From the NCBI GenBank assembly GCA_017408405.1, contig JAFQUP010000034.1, positions 1-36,151 on the forward strand: a stretch of DNA of 36,151 bases, given 5' to 3'. Within the stretch, counting starts at the first letter, position 1; the number at the start of each line of letters is the position of its first letter. A program made the translations under genes and the position numbers. Below the pieces are notes generated by a model. The model did not search any database. It was given only the letters and a program-made list of their open reading frames with translations, and was not told the origin of the DNA. Of the stretch, positions 16,059 to 25,165 are shown one piece after another. This DNA comes from Thermoguttaceae bacterium (lineage in GTDB: Bacteria > Planctomycetota > Planctomycetia > Pirellulales > Thermoguttaceae).

Positions 16059-16832
16059 ATGTCCAAAAGCAGATTTTTGCAGTTGATTGTTTTCGTCACG
16101 GCATTGATTTTTCTTGGAATCGGCTTTTTTCTTTACGCCCAGACTCATCGAAATCTTTATACCGCGATTTTTCTGCGGGGAGGAGCGATCTTTTTTCTTT
16201 TCGGATGTTTTTGGACGCAAATTCAAAAACTTCCGCGTTGGACCGATATTGGCTGGCTTCCGCTGATTGCCGTCGCGATTTCATGGAAACCATTTCTCCT
16301 GCGATTTGCCATCCCAACCTCAATCATTCTCGTCTTCCTTAACTCTCCTTTGGGAAGAGGCAAATATCGTCGGAAATCATGGCGAAAAATCGGCGACGCC
16401 TTCATGAATCCACAAACTGATTCTTCTCCCAAAAAAGCTGACGCTTTTTCGGAGTATCCTGAAAAAGCGTCAGTGACTGGAGAAGAAAGCTCAAACTTTT
16501 CCCATTCAGGAAACGTTTCTGACGAAAATCAAACCAGTGATGAAATCTCGAGGGAAGAAAGCACGGATACGGCCAATCAGAATGAGGGAGTTCGTGTGGA
16601 AATCCTGGAAAATCACGACTTCCGAAAAATGAATGAGGCAGAAAAACAGAATCCCCCAAAACAAACGTCCCCAAACTTTTCATCTCAGGAAAACAAACGT
16701 CCGCGCGAAGAAAAAAAGAACGCGAAATCGGATGTTCGAGGCCCCAATGCCAAAAATGTCATGTTTCGGGCAATGAGCCGCGTTGCGGGACGGCAGGTTG
16801 GAAAATTAATGAACCAGGGAAAGAAAAAATAG
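16059..16832 (+). CDS. Membrane protein with charged cytoplasmic tail
   Basis: 257 residues, family not recognised. Three hydrophobic segments are visible: about 6-27 (FLQLIVFVTALIFLGIGFF), 36-50 (AIFLRGGAIFFLFGCF) and 67-93 (GWLPLIAVAISW to SIILVFLN). After a basic stretch (GRGKYRRKSWRK) the rest is a hydrophilic, probably disordered tail rich in Glu, Ser, Asn and Lys, ending with a conserved-looking helix FRAMSRVAGRQVGKLMNQG. The positive-inside rule places the tail in the cytoplasm. It stands between the nifS terminator and folP, with folP 61 bases downstream. The start has GAGG seven bases ahead. Confidence 0.75.
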   Translation: MSKSRFLQLIVFVTALIFLGIGFFLYAQTHRNLYTAIFLRGGAIFFLFGCFWTQIQKLPRWTDIGWLPLIAVAISWKPFLLRFAIPTSIILVFLNSPLGRGKYRRKSWRKIGDAFMNPQTDSSPKKADAFSEYPEKASVTGEESSNFSHSGNVSDENQTSDEISREESTDTANQNEGVRVEILENHDFRKMNEAEKQNPPKQTSPNFSSQENKRPREEKKNAKSDVRGPNAKNVMFRAMSRVAGRQVGKLMNQGKKK

Positions 16833-16852
16833 TGAGTGATTTCGCCAATTAT

Positions 16853-16868
16853 TTTCTAAAATTAGAAA
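16853..16868. promoter_or_regulatory. Palindrome overlapping a possible folP -10 box
   Basis: TTTCTAA-AA-TTAGAAA, perfect 7-base arms, contains TAAAAT (16857-16862) and lies 26 bases before the folP ATG. No good -35 is visible upstream, so a regulated promoter is only a possibility. Confidence 0.3.
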
Positions 16869-16893
16869 CGCTCCTGATTTTATTAACTGGAAA

Positions 16894-17721
16894 ATGAGTA
16901 TGTCCTTTTCATTGAAAACCTTTCAAATCAGTACTTCATTTCGGGTAATTTCGCTCGCGCGGCCGCTTTGGATGGCGATCGTTAACGCGACTCCAGATTC
17001 TTTTTCCGACGGAGGGCGAAAAAACGTCGCGGAATATGCCATTACTCTGCTCAGAAATGGGGCGGACATTCTCGACATCGGAGGTGAAAGTACCCGACCG
17101 GGGGCGGAACCGCTTGATCCCAAAGATGAAATTTCCAGAATAGCTCCCGTTATTCGCGGAATTCATGAAATTTGCCTGAAACAAAATCTTCCGAAACCTT
17201 TCCTTTCCATTGATACCTACCATCCGCAAACAGCGGCTTTTGCCTTGGAGCAGGGGGTTGAGATGATCAACGACATTTCCGGAGGAGAGGATCCCGAAAT
17301 GATTCGTCTGGTTAAAAAATCGAACGCGGCTCTTTGTTTCATGCACAAACAGGGAATTCCTAAAACCATGCAGAACGCGCCTCAATACGAAAACGTTCTG
17401 GAAGAGGTCTTTGAGTATCTTCAACAAAGAAAAAACGCTCTGCTTGACGCGGGAATTCCTCAGGAAAAGCTCATTGCCGACCCTGGAATCGGTTTCGGAA
17501 AAACCTTTGAGCAAAACTGGACTTTAATTGAGAATATTTCGCGTTTTCACGATTTGGAGCTGCCAATTTTAGTTGGACATTCAAGAAAAGGTTTTCTCCA
17601 AAAAATCATAAACCAGAATCCTGAAATAACCCGTGACGATGCCACGCATCAAGTCTCGCGTTTTTTGATTCAGCAAAACATTCAAATCCTTCGGACTCAC
17701 GTTAAACCTCTCCAGAAATGA
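16894..17721 (+). CDS. folP: Dihydropteroate synthase
   Basis: 275 residues, of typical length for FolP. It joins p-aminobenzoate to dihydropterin pyrophosphate in folate synthesis in the cytoplasm. All family signatures are present in order: NATPDSFSDGG, DIGGESTRPGA, SIDTYHP, NDISGG, CFMHKQG, DPGIGFGKT and GHSRKGF, the last two lining the pterin and pABA sites; the end ILRTHVKP corresponds to the usual RVHDV. The start could be ATG 16894 or the ATG two codons later (16900). No clear ribosome site. No other folate gene is adjacent. Confidence 0.95.
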   Translation: MSMSFSLKTFQISTSFRVISLARPLWMAIVNATPDSFSDGGRKNVAEYAITLLRNGADILDIGGESTRPGAEPLDPKDEISRIAPVIRGIHEICLKQNLPKPFLSIDTYHPQTAAFALEQGVEMINDISGGEDPEMIRLVKKSNAALCFMHKQGIPKTMQNAPQYENVLEEVFEYLQQRKNALLDAGIPQEKLIADPGIGFGKTFEQNWTLIENISRFHDLELPILVGHSRKGFLQKIINQNPEITRDDATHQVSRFLIQQNIQILRTHVKPLQK

Positions 17722-18049
17722 CTTTTCCAAAAATCAAGCCATAGATAAAAAATAAAAACCGGATCTTTTCGGCTCTTGAAACCTTTCAAAATGCGTTCCT
17801 GAAAAGCGAGACATTTTGAAATTCCGAGATGGGCACCGACTCTTCCGCATATCCAGAAACGTGATGAACATAAACAGAGACAAGTATAACCTGAATTTAA
17901 AATATCTCCAGAATATTTTGAAACAAACCTTTTTCATGAATTTCTTGAAACTTTTCATCCTTTTTTGAATTTCCACGTTGACAGGATTTGCGTTTCTCCG
18001 TAAAATAGGAATTATTTTTAAAAACCGGGCGAAAGATCAAGAATTATTC
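17722..18049. other. Intergenic region before uvrA
   Basis: 328 bases with a 10-base inverted repeat TTTCAAAATG / CATTTTGAAA (17784-17793 and 17812-17821, no T-run) and, near its end, the uvrA promoter. A minus-strand open frame of 80 codons here is Lys/Phe-rich and unconvincing. Confidence 0.5.
17978..18006 (+). promoter_or_regulatory. Sigma70 promoter of uvrA
   Basis: A perfect TTGACA (17978-17983) and TAAAAT (18001-18006) are 17 bases apart. Transcription would begin near 18013, which rules out upstream in-frame starts and supports the ATG at 18050. No LexA-type box was recognised. Confidence 0.8.
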
Positions 18050-21000
18050 ATGGCCAGTCAGAATATTCACGTTAAAGGTGCGCGCGAACACAATCTCCGG
18101 AATGTGGAGCTTAAATTGCCGTGCAATCAACTAATCTGTTTTACGGGAGTGAGCGGGAGCGGAAAAAGCTCTTTGGCTTTTGACACTCTTTACGCGGAAG
18201 GGCAGCGAAGATACGTGGAAAGCCTCTCCAGTTACGCGCGTCAATTCCTTGGTCAAATGCCCAAACCTGACGTGGATTTCATTTCGCATTTGAGGCCGGC
18301 TATTTCCATCGCCCAGAAAACAACCGGCCAAAATCCGCGCTCAACCGTCGGAACGATTACCGAAATCTACGACTACCTGCGTGTCCTTTATTCAAGAGTT
18401 GGAACCGGATATTGCCCAAATTGCGGAAGGAAGATCAGTGCTCAAACCCGTTCCCAGATTCTCGCGCAAATCCAGCTTTTGCCGGAAGACACTAAATTAC
18501 TTATCCTTGCCCCAAGAATTCGCGGACAAAAAGGAGAGTTCAAAGACTTTTTCCGCGACCTCCTCCGGCAGGGATTTCTCAGGGCGCGAGTTGACGGTAA
18601 AATTGTCAAACTTTCCGATGAACTGCGGTTAGACCGCCAACTTCGGCACAATATCGACATCGTGGTGGACCGTCTGATACTCCGTCCCACGATCCAGTCG
18701 CGGCTTGCCGAATCTATTGAGCAGGCTTTGAAAATCGGCAATAATACGATTATCGTTGCGCCCGATTTAGAGGCGGAACAACTGCCGTTTGATGAGATCA
18801 TGCTTTCAAGTGAATACGCGTGCTCGGAATGTCAGATTGGATTTGAGCCGCCGACTCCCCAGCTCTTCAGTTTCAACTCTCCGCAGGGAATGTGCCTCGA
18901 GTGCAACGGACTCGGTGAAATCTACACTTTTGATCCGGAACGCCTGATTCCGGACACGAAAAAGTCCTTTAGGCGCGGAGCGATCTCTACGGTCGGACTT
19001 TGGGAAGACATGGGACGCTGGAAGCACGTTCAGTTTCGCGGCGTCGCGGAGTATTTGGCCCGAACCCACCATGAATTTGGACTCACCGCCAAAGCAATCC
19101 TGGACACCCCTTGGAAAGAACTTCCGGAAATCTTGCGTGATGCTCTTCTTTATGGTACCGGAAACGCGAATATTACCTTTTCATGGCGAAATACTCCCTC
19201 AAGCACAAATTGGGGAGCGCACTATGACGGAATCATTCCCCAACTCCTTTCCACTTATCGGACGACCAACAGCAGAATCCAAAAACGATACCTTGAAAAA
19301 TTCATGAATGTCTGCTCATGCGGATTCTGCAAAGGGGAGAGACTAAATCCGCAGGCAAGAGCCATAAAGATTGCCAGCCATTCCGCCAATGTCGAATTTT
19401 CGCTCCCGGAACTCGCGAAACAGCCCATCTCGAATGTCGTGGATTTTTTCCGTGACCTGGATCTTGACAATACCGGGAAATTTATCGCGAAAGATCTCCT
19501 TCATGAGATCAGAAACCGGCTTGGATTCCTCTCCGACGTAGGCCTGGATTACCTTTCACTTGAAAGAACCGCTCCGACCCTGTCCGGCGGTGAACTTCAA
19601 CGCATTCGCCTCGCGAGTCAGATCGGAAGCGGACTGGTCGGCGTTCTCTATATTTTGGACGAACCCTCTATCGGACTCCATCCACGCGACAACAATCGGC
19701 TGCTTGCCACGCTCAAGCATCTGCGTGATCTCGGAAACACGGTTATCGTGGTCGAACACGACGAAGACACGATGCGTTTCGCCGACAAAATTGTTGATTT
19801 TGGTCCCGGAGCTGGAGTTCACGGGGGACATATTGTCGCGCAGGGGAATCTCGAAGATATTCTCACGTCAAAAGAAAGTCTCACCGGCCAATTCCTTTCG
19901 GGAAACCGTTCCATTCCCACTGTCACGAAACCGCGTCAGGGAAATGGAGAAAAACTCATTCTCAGAGGGGCCGCTCATCATAATCTGAAAAATATTGATG
20001 TTGAGTTTCCGCTGGGAAAATTTATTTGCGTCACTGGTGTCAGCGGTTCTGGAAAAAGCTCTCTCATCAATGGAATCCTGAAGGAAATCCTTCATCGAGA
20101 TCTGAACCATGGCCTCGGAAACCCAGGAACCTTCAAATCGATCGAGGGGCTTGAGTTCCTAAACAAAATGATTGCCATCGATCAATCTCCCATTGGACGC
20201 ACGCCGAGAAGCAATCCCGCGACTTACATTAAACTTTTGGATGAAATTCGAATGATGTTCGCCGCGCTGCCGGAAGCGAAACAACGCGGATTCAAGCCAG
20301 GAAGATTCAGCTTTAACGTCGAAGGAGGACGTTGCGAAGCCTGCCAGGGGTACGGAGCCTCGAAACTTGAAATGGATTTTCTCGCGGATGTCTGGGTCAC
20401 TTGTCCGGTCTGCGGCGGAAAACGTTTTAATTATGAAACGCTTCAAATCCTCTTCAAGGGACATTCCATCGCGGATATTCTCGAAATGGACGTTCAACAA
20501 GCAATGACGCTTTTTGAAAATGTTCCCCGAGTCTACCAGAAACTCAAAACGCTTAGCGACGTTGGACTCGACTACATGAAAATCGGGCAGCCCTCTCCAA
20601 CCCTGTCCGGCGGTGAGGCTCAACGCGTAAAACTCGCCCGAGAACTCGTTAAAATCAGTACTGGACGTACTATCTATATTTTGGATGAACCAACCACGGG
20701 ACTTCATTTCGCGGACATTGAGCAGCTTCTTCGGGTCCTCCATAATTTTGTGGACGCGGGAAACACCGTACTCGTGGTTGAACATAATCTGGATGTCATC
20801 AAAACCGCCGATTGGATCATTGACCTTGGTCCTGAAGGCGGAAATGCCGGCGGAAAAGTCGTCGCGTGCGGACCTCCGAAAGAATTCATCAAAAATAAAT
20901 GTTCCTATACCGCGGCAGCTCTCAGGAACATGATTGCGCCGCCAAAGGGAAAAAAGGCCAAGAGACTTCTCTCTGTGCCTGCTTTAATGAAAGCCGATCC

Positions 21001-24000
21001 AAAAACCGGTGAAATCAAAAGTATCGCGCAGGATTCAAAATCATCTTCGGACCGCGTATCAAAAGATACTTCCGAAACCCAAAATGAAAATACGTCCTCT
21101 TCCAAATGTGCCTGTTGCGGAACAGACCATATTCACGTCGAAGACGCCAGTCAGCATAATCTCAAGCACATCACGCTCGACATTCCGAGAAATGCCATGA
21201 CCGTCTGCTGCGGACCAAGCGGGAGCGGAAAAAGCTCACTCGCGATGGACACCGTATACGCTGAAGGTCAGCGAAGGTACGTGGAAAGTCTCTCAAGTTA
21301 CGCGAGGCAATTCGTCGGGCAAATGCAGAAACCTCACGTGGAACGTATTGAGGGACTCGCTCCCGCGATCGCTATCGAGCAGAAACGTATGAGTCAAAGT
21401 CCACGTTCCACAGTTGGAACGGTCACTGAAATCTACGATTACCTGCGAATTCTCATGGCCCGGCTTGGAAAACCATACTGTCCGGACTGTCAAATACCTG
21501 TCGGATCCCAGACCACGGATGAGATCATCGCCCGAATCATGGAAGTTCCTGCCGGAACAAAATTAATTTTCCTCGCCTCAAGAGAAGTTTCTGTCGGACA
21601 AAGTTTCAGAAATCTCTGGGATGAACTGCGAAAAAGCGGTTTTATCCGTGTTCGAATTGACGGAATGTTTTACGCCTTGGAAAACGTCCCCGAAATTGAC
21701 CGGCGCAGAAAACACAATGTCGAAGTTGTCGTAGATCGAATTCAGGTCACGAAAGACAAAAAAAACAGAAGCCGTATCGCCGAAAGCGTTGAGCAGACAC
21801 TGAACATGGGAAACGGAACGATGATCGTCCTGGAAGTGGACCCCTCGAAACCGGAAACTCAATGGAAATCCAAAACACACAGTCTGCGCAATGTCTGCGA
21901 TCGCTGCGGAAGAAGTTTTGAAACGCTGGCTCCCAATAATTTCTCCTTTAATACGGCTCTCGGCTGGTGTCCCGTTTGCGAAGGACTTGGAGTTCAGAAT
22001 GGATCCAACCCCAATCTTCTTCTCCGTGATCCCAAACTCACGCTTGCGGAAGGAGCAATCTCCCTATGGAATCCCCAGGGAAGCCCACTGGCGTTGGACA
22101 TGCTCAAATCATTCTGTTCCGAAATGGAAATTCCGACAGACATTCCATACGAACTTCTTGCCTCCCGATTTCGAAAAATACTCCAAAGAGGCACTGGAGA
22201 ACGCTGGTTTTCTGTTAAAACAAACGATTTTACTTTCCGATTTCAATTCAAAGGCCTCATGGCAGTCGTCGAGGAAACGGCACACCTGGTCCCATCCCTG
22301 CGGCACAAACTTGAAACATTCCTTGAAGATGTTCCGTGCACGGAGTGCGGTGGAAGCAGATTAAGGGACGATGCCGCCGCCATGCGTTTACGCGGGCACA
22401 CGATTGATGAAATCTGCGACATGCCGCTTTCAAAACTGCTGGATGAATTTTCCAACTGGAAAATGACCGCAGCCGAAAAGAAAATCGCTGGTGAACTCAT
22501 TCGTGAAATTAAACATCGCACCCAATTTCTCATCGACGTCGGACTGGAATACCTTACCCTTTCCCGACCCGCGCCGACTCTTTCTGGAGGGGAAATGCAG
22601 AGAATCAGGCTCGCGGCTCAGGTTGGAAGCGGCTTGTGCGGTGTCCTTTATGTTCTGGACGAACCAACCATCGGTCTCCATCCAAGAGACAATCTGCGCT
22701 TAATTCGCACCTTGAGAAAACTTCGCGACCAGGGGAACACTCTGTTAGTCGTGGAACAGGACCGCGACGTTTTGGAAAACGCCGATAAGTTAATTGATTT
22801 TGGTCCAAACGCCGGGCGATGGGGAGGAGAGATCGTCGGAGAAGGAACGCCAAAACAAATCCAAAAGATTCCATCTTCCGTCACCGGCGGATTTCTCTCT
22901 GGAAAAAATGCCATTCCCATTCCTAAAAATCGACGGATTGCCTCCGTTCTGAGCAAACGCTCTGCCTCCGCAAATTTCGTTTCTCAGCCCTGGTTGGAAA
23001 TCATTGGAGCGCGCCAGAACAACCTGAAAGGAATTAATGTCCGCATCCCGCTCGGATCTTTCACTGCCGTCACGGGCGTCAGCGGTTCCGGGAAAAGTAC
23101 TTTAGTTGAAGACATACTTTACGCTTCACTCGCCAGGCAGCTCCATCGCGCGGGAACCATTCCTGGAGCCCACGATTTCATTCGCGGTATCCAAAACATA
23201 AATAAAGTAATTGAAGTTGATCAGCGCCCCATCGGAACGACTCCAACTTCAAATCCCGCGACGTATACTGGTGTTTTTGAGCATATTCGAGATTTATTCG
23301 CCAAACTTCCGGATGCCAAACTGCGCGGATTTACCGCCAGAAGATTCAGTTTTAACGTACCTGGGGGAAGATGCGAAAAATGCGAAGGAAACGGCCAAAT
23401 CAAAATCGAAATGCACTTCCTGCCTGACGTCTGGGTTACCTGCGACGAATGCAAAGGCCAGAGATATGACTCGGAAACTCTTTCCGTCAGATTCCGCGGA
23501 TATTCCATTTCAGATGTCCTGAATCTAACCTGCGCCGAAGCTCTGGAGGTTTTCCATGGCATCCCGCAAATCAGAAGGATACTGCAAACGCTATGCGACG
23601 TTGGACTTGACTACATTACGCTTGGGCAGCCCGCGCCAACTCTTTCCGGCGGTGAAGCTCAACGAGTAAAACTTGCCGCTGAACTTTCAAGACCTGATAC
23701 CGGGAAAACCCTCTATATTTTGGATGAACCAACCACTGGACTGCATTTTTCCGACCTTGCCAAACTATTGGACGTACTTCATCGCCTGGTGGACATGGGA
23801 AATACCGTATTAGTCATTGAACATAATCTGGACGTTATCAAAAGCGCGGACTGGGTCGTGGAACTCGGACCGGAAGCCGGAAACGGCGGTGGCGAACTCG
23901 TTATGGAGGGAACGCCGGAGGACCTGGTAAAATACGCTGCCTCCGCAAAAAAATCCCTCAAAACCTCAAAGCCTTTACCTTCGTCCTGGACGGGAGAATT

Positions 24001-25108
24001 TCTGACTCCAATCCTGAAAAACGATCCGATTGAGGAGCGAAAGCCTTTTGATGTCGAAAATTTCAGGAAAATGCAGACTGAAGAAGTAAACGTGGCGGAA
24101 TTCAATGCCGTCGTCAAAATGCCTTGGGAAGTTGATGGTCTCCGCTGGCATACCCAGGGAAGAAGTTCTCGTTGCCGCTCTGTCGTTCCCGCTCATGGTG
24201 AAATGGTCCCGGCAGTGTCCCCCATTCCAACGCCGCCGCCAGGAAAATGGGACATTCGGATTTTTGACGCGATACTGGAACGCATTGATTCCATGGATGG
24301 AATTGATATTGACTGGAACGACCGAAATGTCATCCGAGTCACATCGAATCAGCGTTCCGCCATCAAATTCCTCCATATTTTCACGAATGATGAATGGCTG
24401 TTGAAACTCAGTTTCCGAGTAGCGAAAAATACTTTCCAAAGCGAAAAAATCGTGCCGGCTCTCAATTTAAAACCTCTCAATGAATTTCCGGAACTGCCGC
24501 TTTACGGAACTTCATCACGTGTTCGGGTAATTGACAGTAAAGAAGGATTTCAGGAAATTGAACTTCGTGTCCATTACTGGAATGAATTTAATCACGATCA
24601 AATGTGGGCATTTTTTGAACAGGCTCAAGAATCTTTCTTTTCACTCGTCAAGCAGACGGAAGATTCTCCGGGAAATTTGAAACCTTGGAAATCCATGGGA
24701 CGAAAATGGCACGAAACTTCAAAAGGTTTCCTGGGAAACACGAAACCTCTTTGGAAACCGGATTTACTTCAGACGATTATCGAGGAACTGGAAAAAATCG
24801 CCCCTAACGCGACTTGGGGATGGCAGAACAAAATGATCGTCCCAATTACTCCGGCTGGTTCCGAAAAAATTTGGGCACGCCTAACGACAAAACGTCCGGA
24901 TGCCATCTATCTCGAACTTTTCAATCCCAAAAACCTCTTTACGAGAGGAAGGATCAATGAATTCGCTTTTGAGCCGGAAGTGGATGGGCGAAATCTCGAA
25001 AATGACTGCCTCAGATTCGCCTTCCGAAATTTGGATGATTGGAAAAAAAATGATTTTCAGCTTTTCCTCAAGGAACATTTCATGACCACGGTCACGAAAA
25101 AGAAATAA
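18050..25108 (+). CDS. uvrA: Tandem-fused excinuclease UvrA with C-terminal extension
   Basis: 2352 residues, more than twice the usual 940-970 of UvrA. Two complete UvrA units are fused. Unit 1: Walker A GVSGSGKSS near residue 34 and again near 664, signatures PTLSGGELQRIRLA and PTLSGGEAQRVKLA, Walker B VLYILDEPSIGLHP and IYILDEPTTGLH, zinc sites CPNC/CSEC and CEAC/CPVC. After a polar linker with CACC, unit 2 repeats all of this (GPSGSGKSS near 1056, GVSGSGKST near 1678, zinc sites CPDC/CDRC and CEKC/CDEC). All four ATPase sites look intact. From about residue 1985 a further 370 residues do not match UvrA. The protein recognises DNA damage with UvrB; one fused chain would supply both halves of the UvrA dimer. 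Fused UvrA is known from Chlamydiae and, I believe, Planctomycetota. The start was chosen downstream of the promoter. Confidence 0.95.
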   Translation: MASQNIHVKGAREHNLRNVELKLPCNQLICFTGVSGSGKSSLAFDTLYAEGQRRYVESLSSYARQFLGQMPKPDVDFISHLRPAISIAQKTTGQNPRSTVGTITEIYDYLRVLYSRVGTGYCPNCGRKISAQTRSQILAQIQLLPEDTKLLILAPRIRGQKGEFKDFFRDLLRQGFLRARVDGKIVKLSDELRLDRQLRHNIDIVVDRLILRPTIQSRLAESIEQALKIGNNTIIVAPDLEAEQLPFDEIMLSSEYACSECQIGFEPPTPQLFSFNSPQGMCLECNGLGEIYTFDPERLIPDTKKSFRRGAISTVGLWEDMGRWKHVQFRGVAEYLARTHHEFGLTAKAILDTPWKELPEILRDALLYGTGNANITFSWRNTPSSTNWGAHYDGIIPQLLSTYRTTNSRIQKRYLEKFMNVCSCGFCKGERLNPQARAIKIASHSANVEFSLPELAKQPISNVVDFFRDLDLDNTGKFIAKDLLHEIRNRLGFLSDVGLDYLSLERTAPTLSGGELQRIRLASQIGSGLVGVLYILDEPSIGLHPRDNNRLLATLKHLRDLGNTVIVVEHDEDTMRFADKIVDFGPGAGVHGGHIVAQGNLEDILTSKESLTGQFLSGNRSIPTVTKPRQGNGEKLILRGAAHHNLKNIDVEFPLGKFICVTGVSGSGKSSLINGILKEILHRDLNHGLGNPGTFKSIEGLEFLNKMIAIDQSPIGRTPRSNPATYIKLLDEIRMMFAALPEAKQRGFKPGRFSFNVEGGRCEACQGYGASKLEMDFLADVWVTCPVCGGKRFNYETLQILFKGHSIADILEMDVQQAMTLFENVPRVYQKLKTLSDVGLDYMKIGQPSPTLSGGEAQRVKLARELVKISTGRTIYILDEPTTGLHFADIEQLLRVLHNFVDAGNTVLVVEHNLDVIKTADWIIDLGPEGGNAGGKVVACGPPKEFIKNKCSYTAAALRNMIAPPKGKKAKRLLSVPALMKADPKTGEIKSIAQDSKSSSDRVSKDTSETQNENTSSSKCACCGTDHIHVEDASQHNLKHITLDIPRNAMTVCCGPSGSGKSSLAMDTVYAEGQRRYVESLSSYARQFVGQMQKPHVERIEGLAPAIAIEQKRMSQSPRSTVGTVTEIYDYLRILMARLGKPYCPDCQIPVGSQTTDEIIARIMEVPAGTKLIFLASREVSVGQSFRNLWDELRKSGFIRVRIDGMFYALENVPEIDRRRKHNVEVVVDRIQVTKDKKNRSRIAESVEQTLNMGNGTMIVLEVDPSKPETQWKSKTHSLRNVCDRCGRSFETLAPNNFSFNTALGWCPVCEGLGVQNGSNPNLLLRDPKLTLAEGAISLWNPQGSPLALDMLKSFCSEMEIPTDIPYELLASRFRKILQRGTGERWFSVKTNDFTFRFQFKGLMAVVEETAHLVPSLRHKLETFLEDVPCTECGGSRLRDDAAAMRLRGHTIDEICDMPLSKLLDEFSNWKMTAAEKKIAGELIREIKHRTQFLIDVGLEYLTLSRPAPTLSGGEMQRIRLAAQVGSGLCGVLYVLDEPTIGLHPRDNLRLIRTLRKLRDQGNTLLVVEQDRDVLENADKLIDFGPNAGRWGGEIVGEGTPKQIQKIPSSVTGGFLSGKNAIPIPKNRRIASVLSKRSASANFVSQPWLEIIGARQNNLKGINVRIPLGSFTAVTGVSGSGKSTLVEDILYASLARQLHRAGTIPGAHDFIRGIQNINKVIEVDQRPIGTTPTSNPATYTGVFEHIRDLFAKLPDAKLRGFTARRFSFNVPGGRCEKCEGNGQIKIEMHFLPDVWVTCDECKGQRYDSETLSVRFRGYSISDVLNLTCAEALEVFHGIPQIRRILQTLCDVGLDYITLGQPAPTLSGGEAQRVKLAAELSRPDTGKTLYILDEPTTGLHFSDLAKLLDVLHRLVDMGNTVLVIEHNLDVIKSADWVVELGPEAGNGGGELVMEGTPEDLVKYAASAKKSLKTSKPLPSSWTGEFLTPILKNDPIEERKPFDVENFRKMQTEEVNVAEFNAVVKMPWEVDGLRWHTQGRSSRCRSVVPAHGEMVPAVSPIPTPPPGKWDIRIFDAILERIDSMDGIDIDWNDRNVIRVTSNQRSAIKFLHIFTNDEWLLKLSFRVAKNTFQSEKIVPALNLKPLNEFPELPLYGTSSRVRVIDSKEGFQEIELRVHYWNEFNHDQMWAFFEQAQESFFSLVKQTEDSPGNLKPWKSMGRKWHETSKGFLGNTKPLWKPDLLQTIIEELEKIAPNATWGWQNKMIVPITPAGSEKIWARLTTKRPDAIYLELFNPKNLFTRGRINEFAFEPEVDGRNLENDCLRFAFRNLDDWKKNDFQLFLKEHFMTTVTKKK

Positions 25109-25165
25109 ACCGCCAGACTGAGAATTATTCCACTAAATTCCGTTCCTTTTTGCCGAAAGATCAAT

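Noticed and set aside
17734..17976. 80-codon minus-strand frame before uvrA
   Set aside because: Lys/Phe-rich low-information product with no ribosome site or homology.
17978..18049. TTG-initiated 24-residue extension of UvrA
   Set aside because: Overlaps a perfect TTGACA-17-TAAAAT promoter; UvrA homology begins right after the ATG at 18050.
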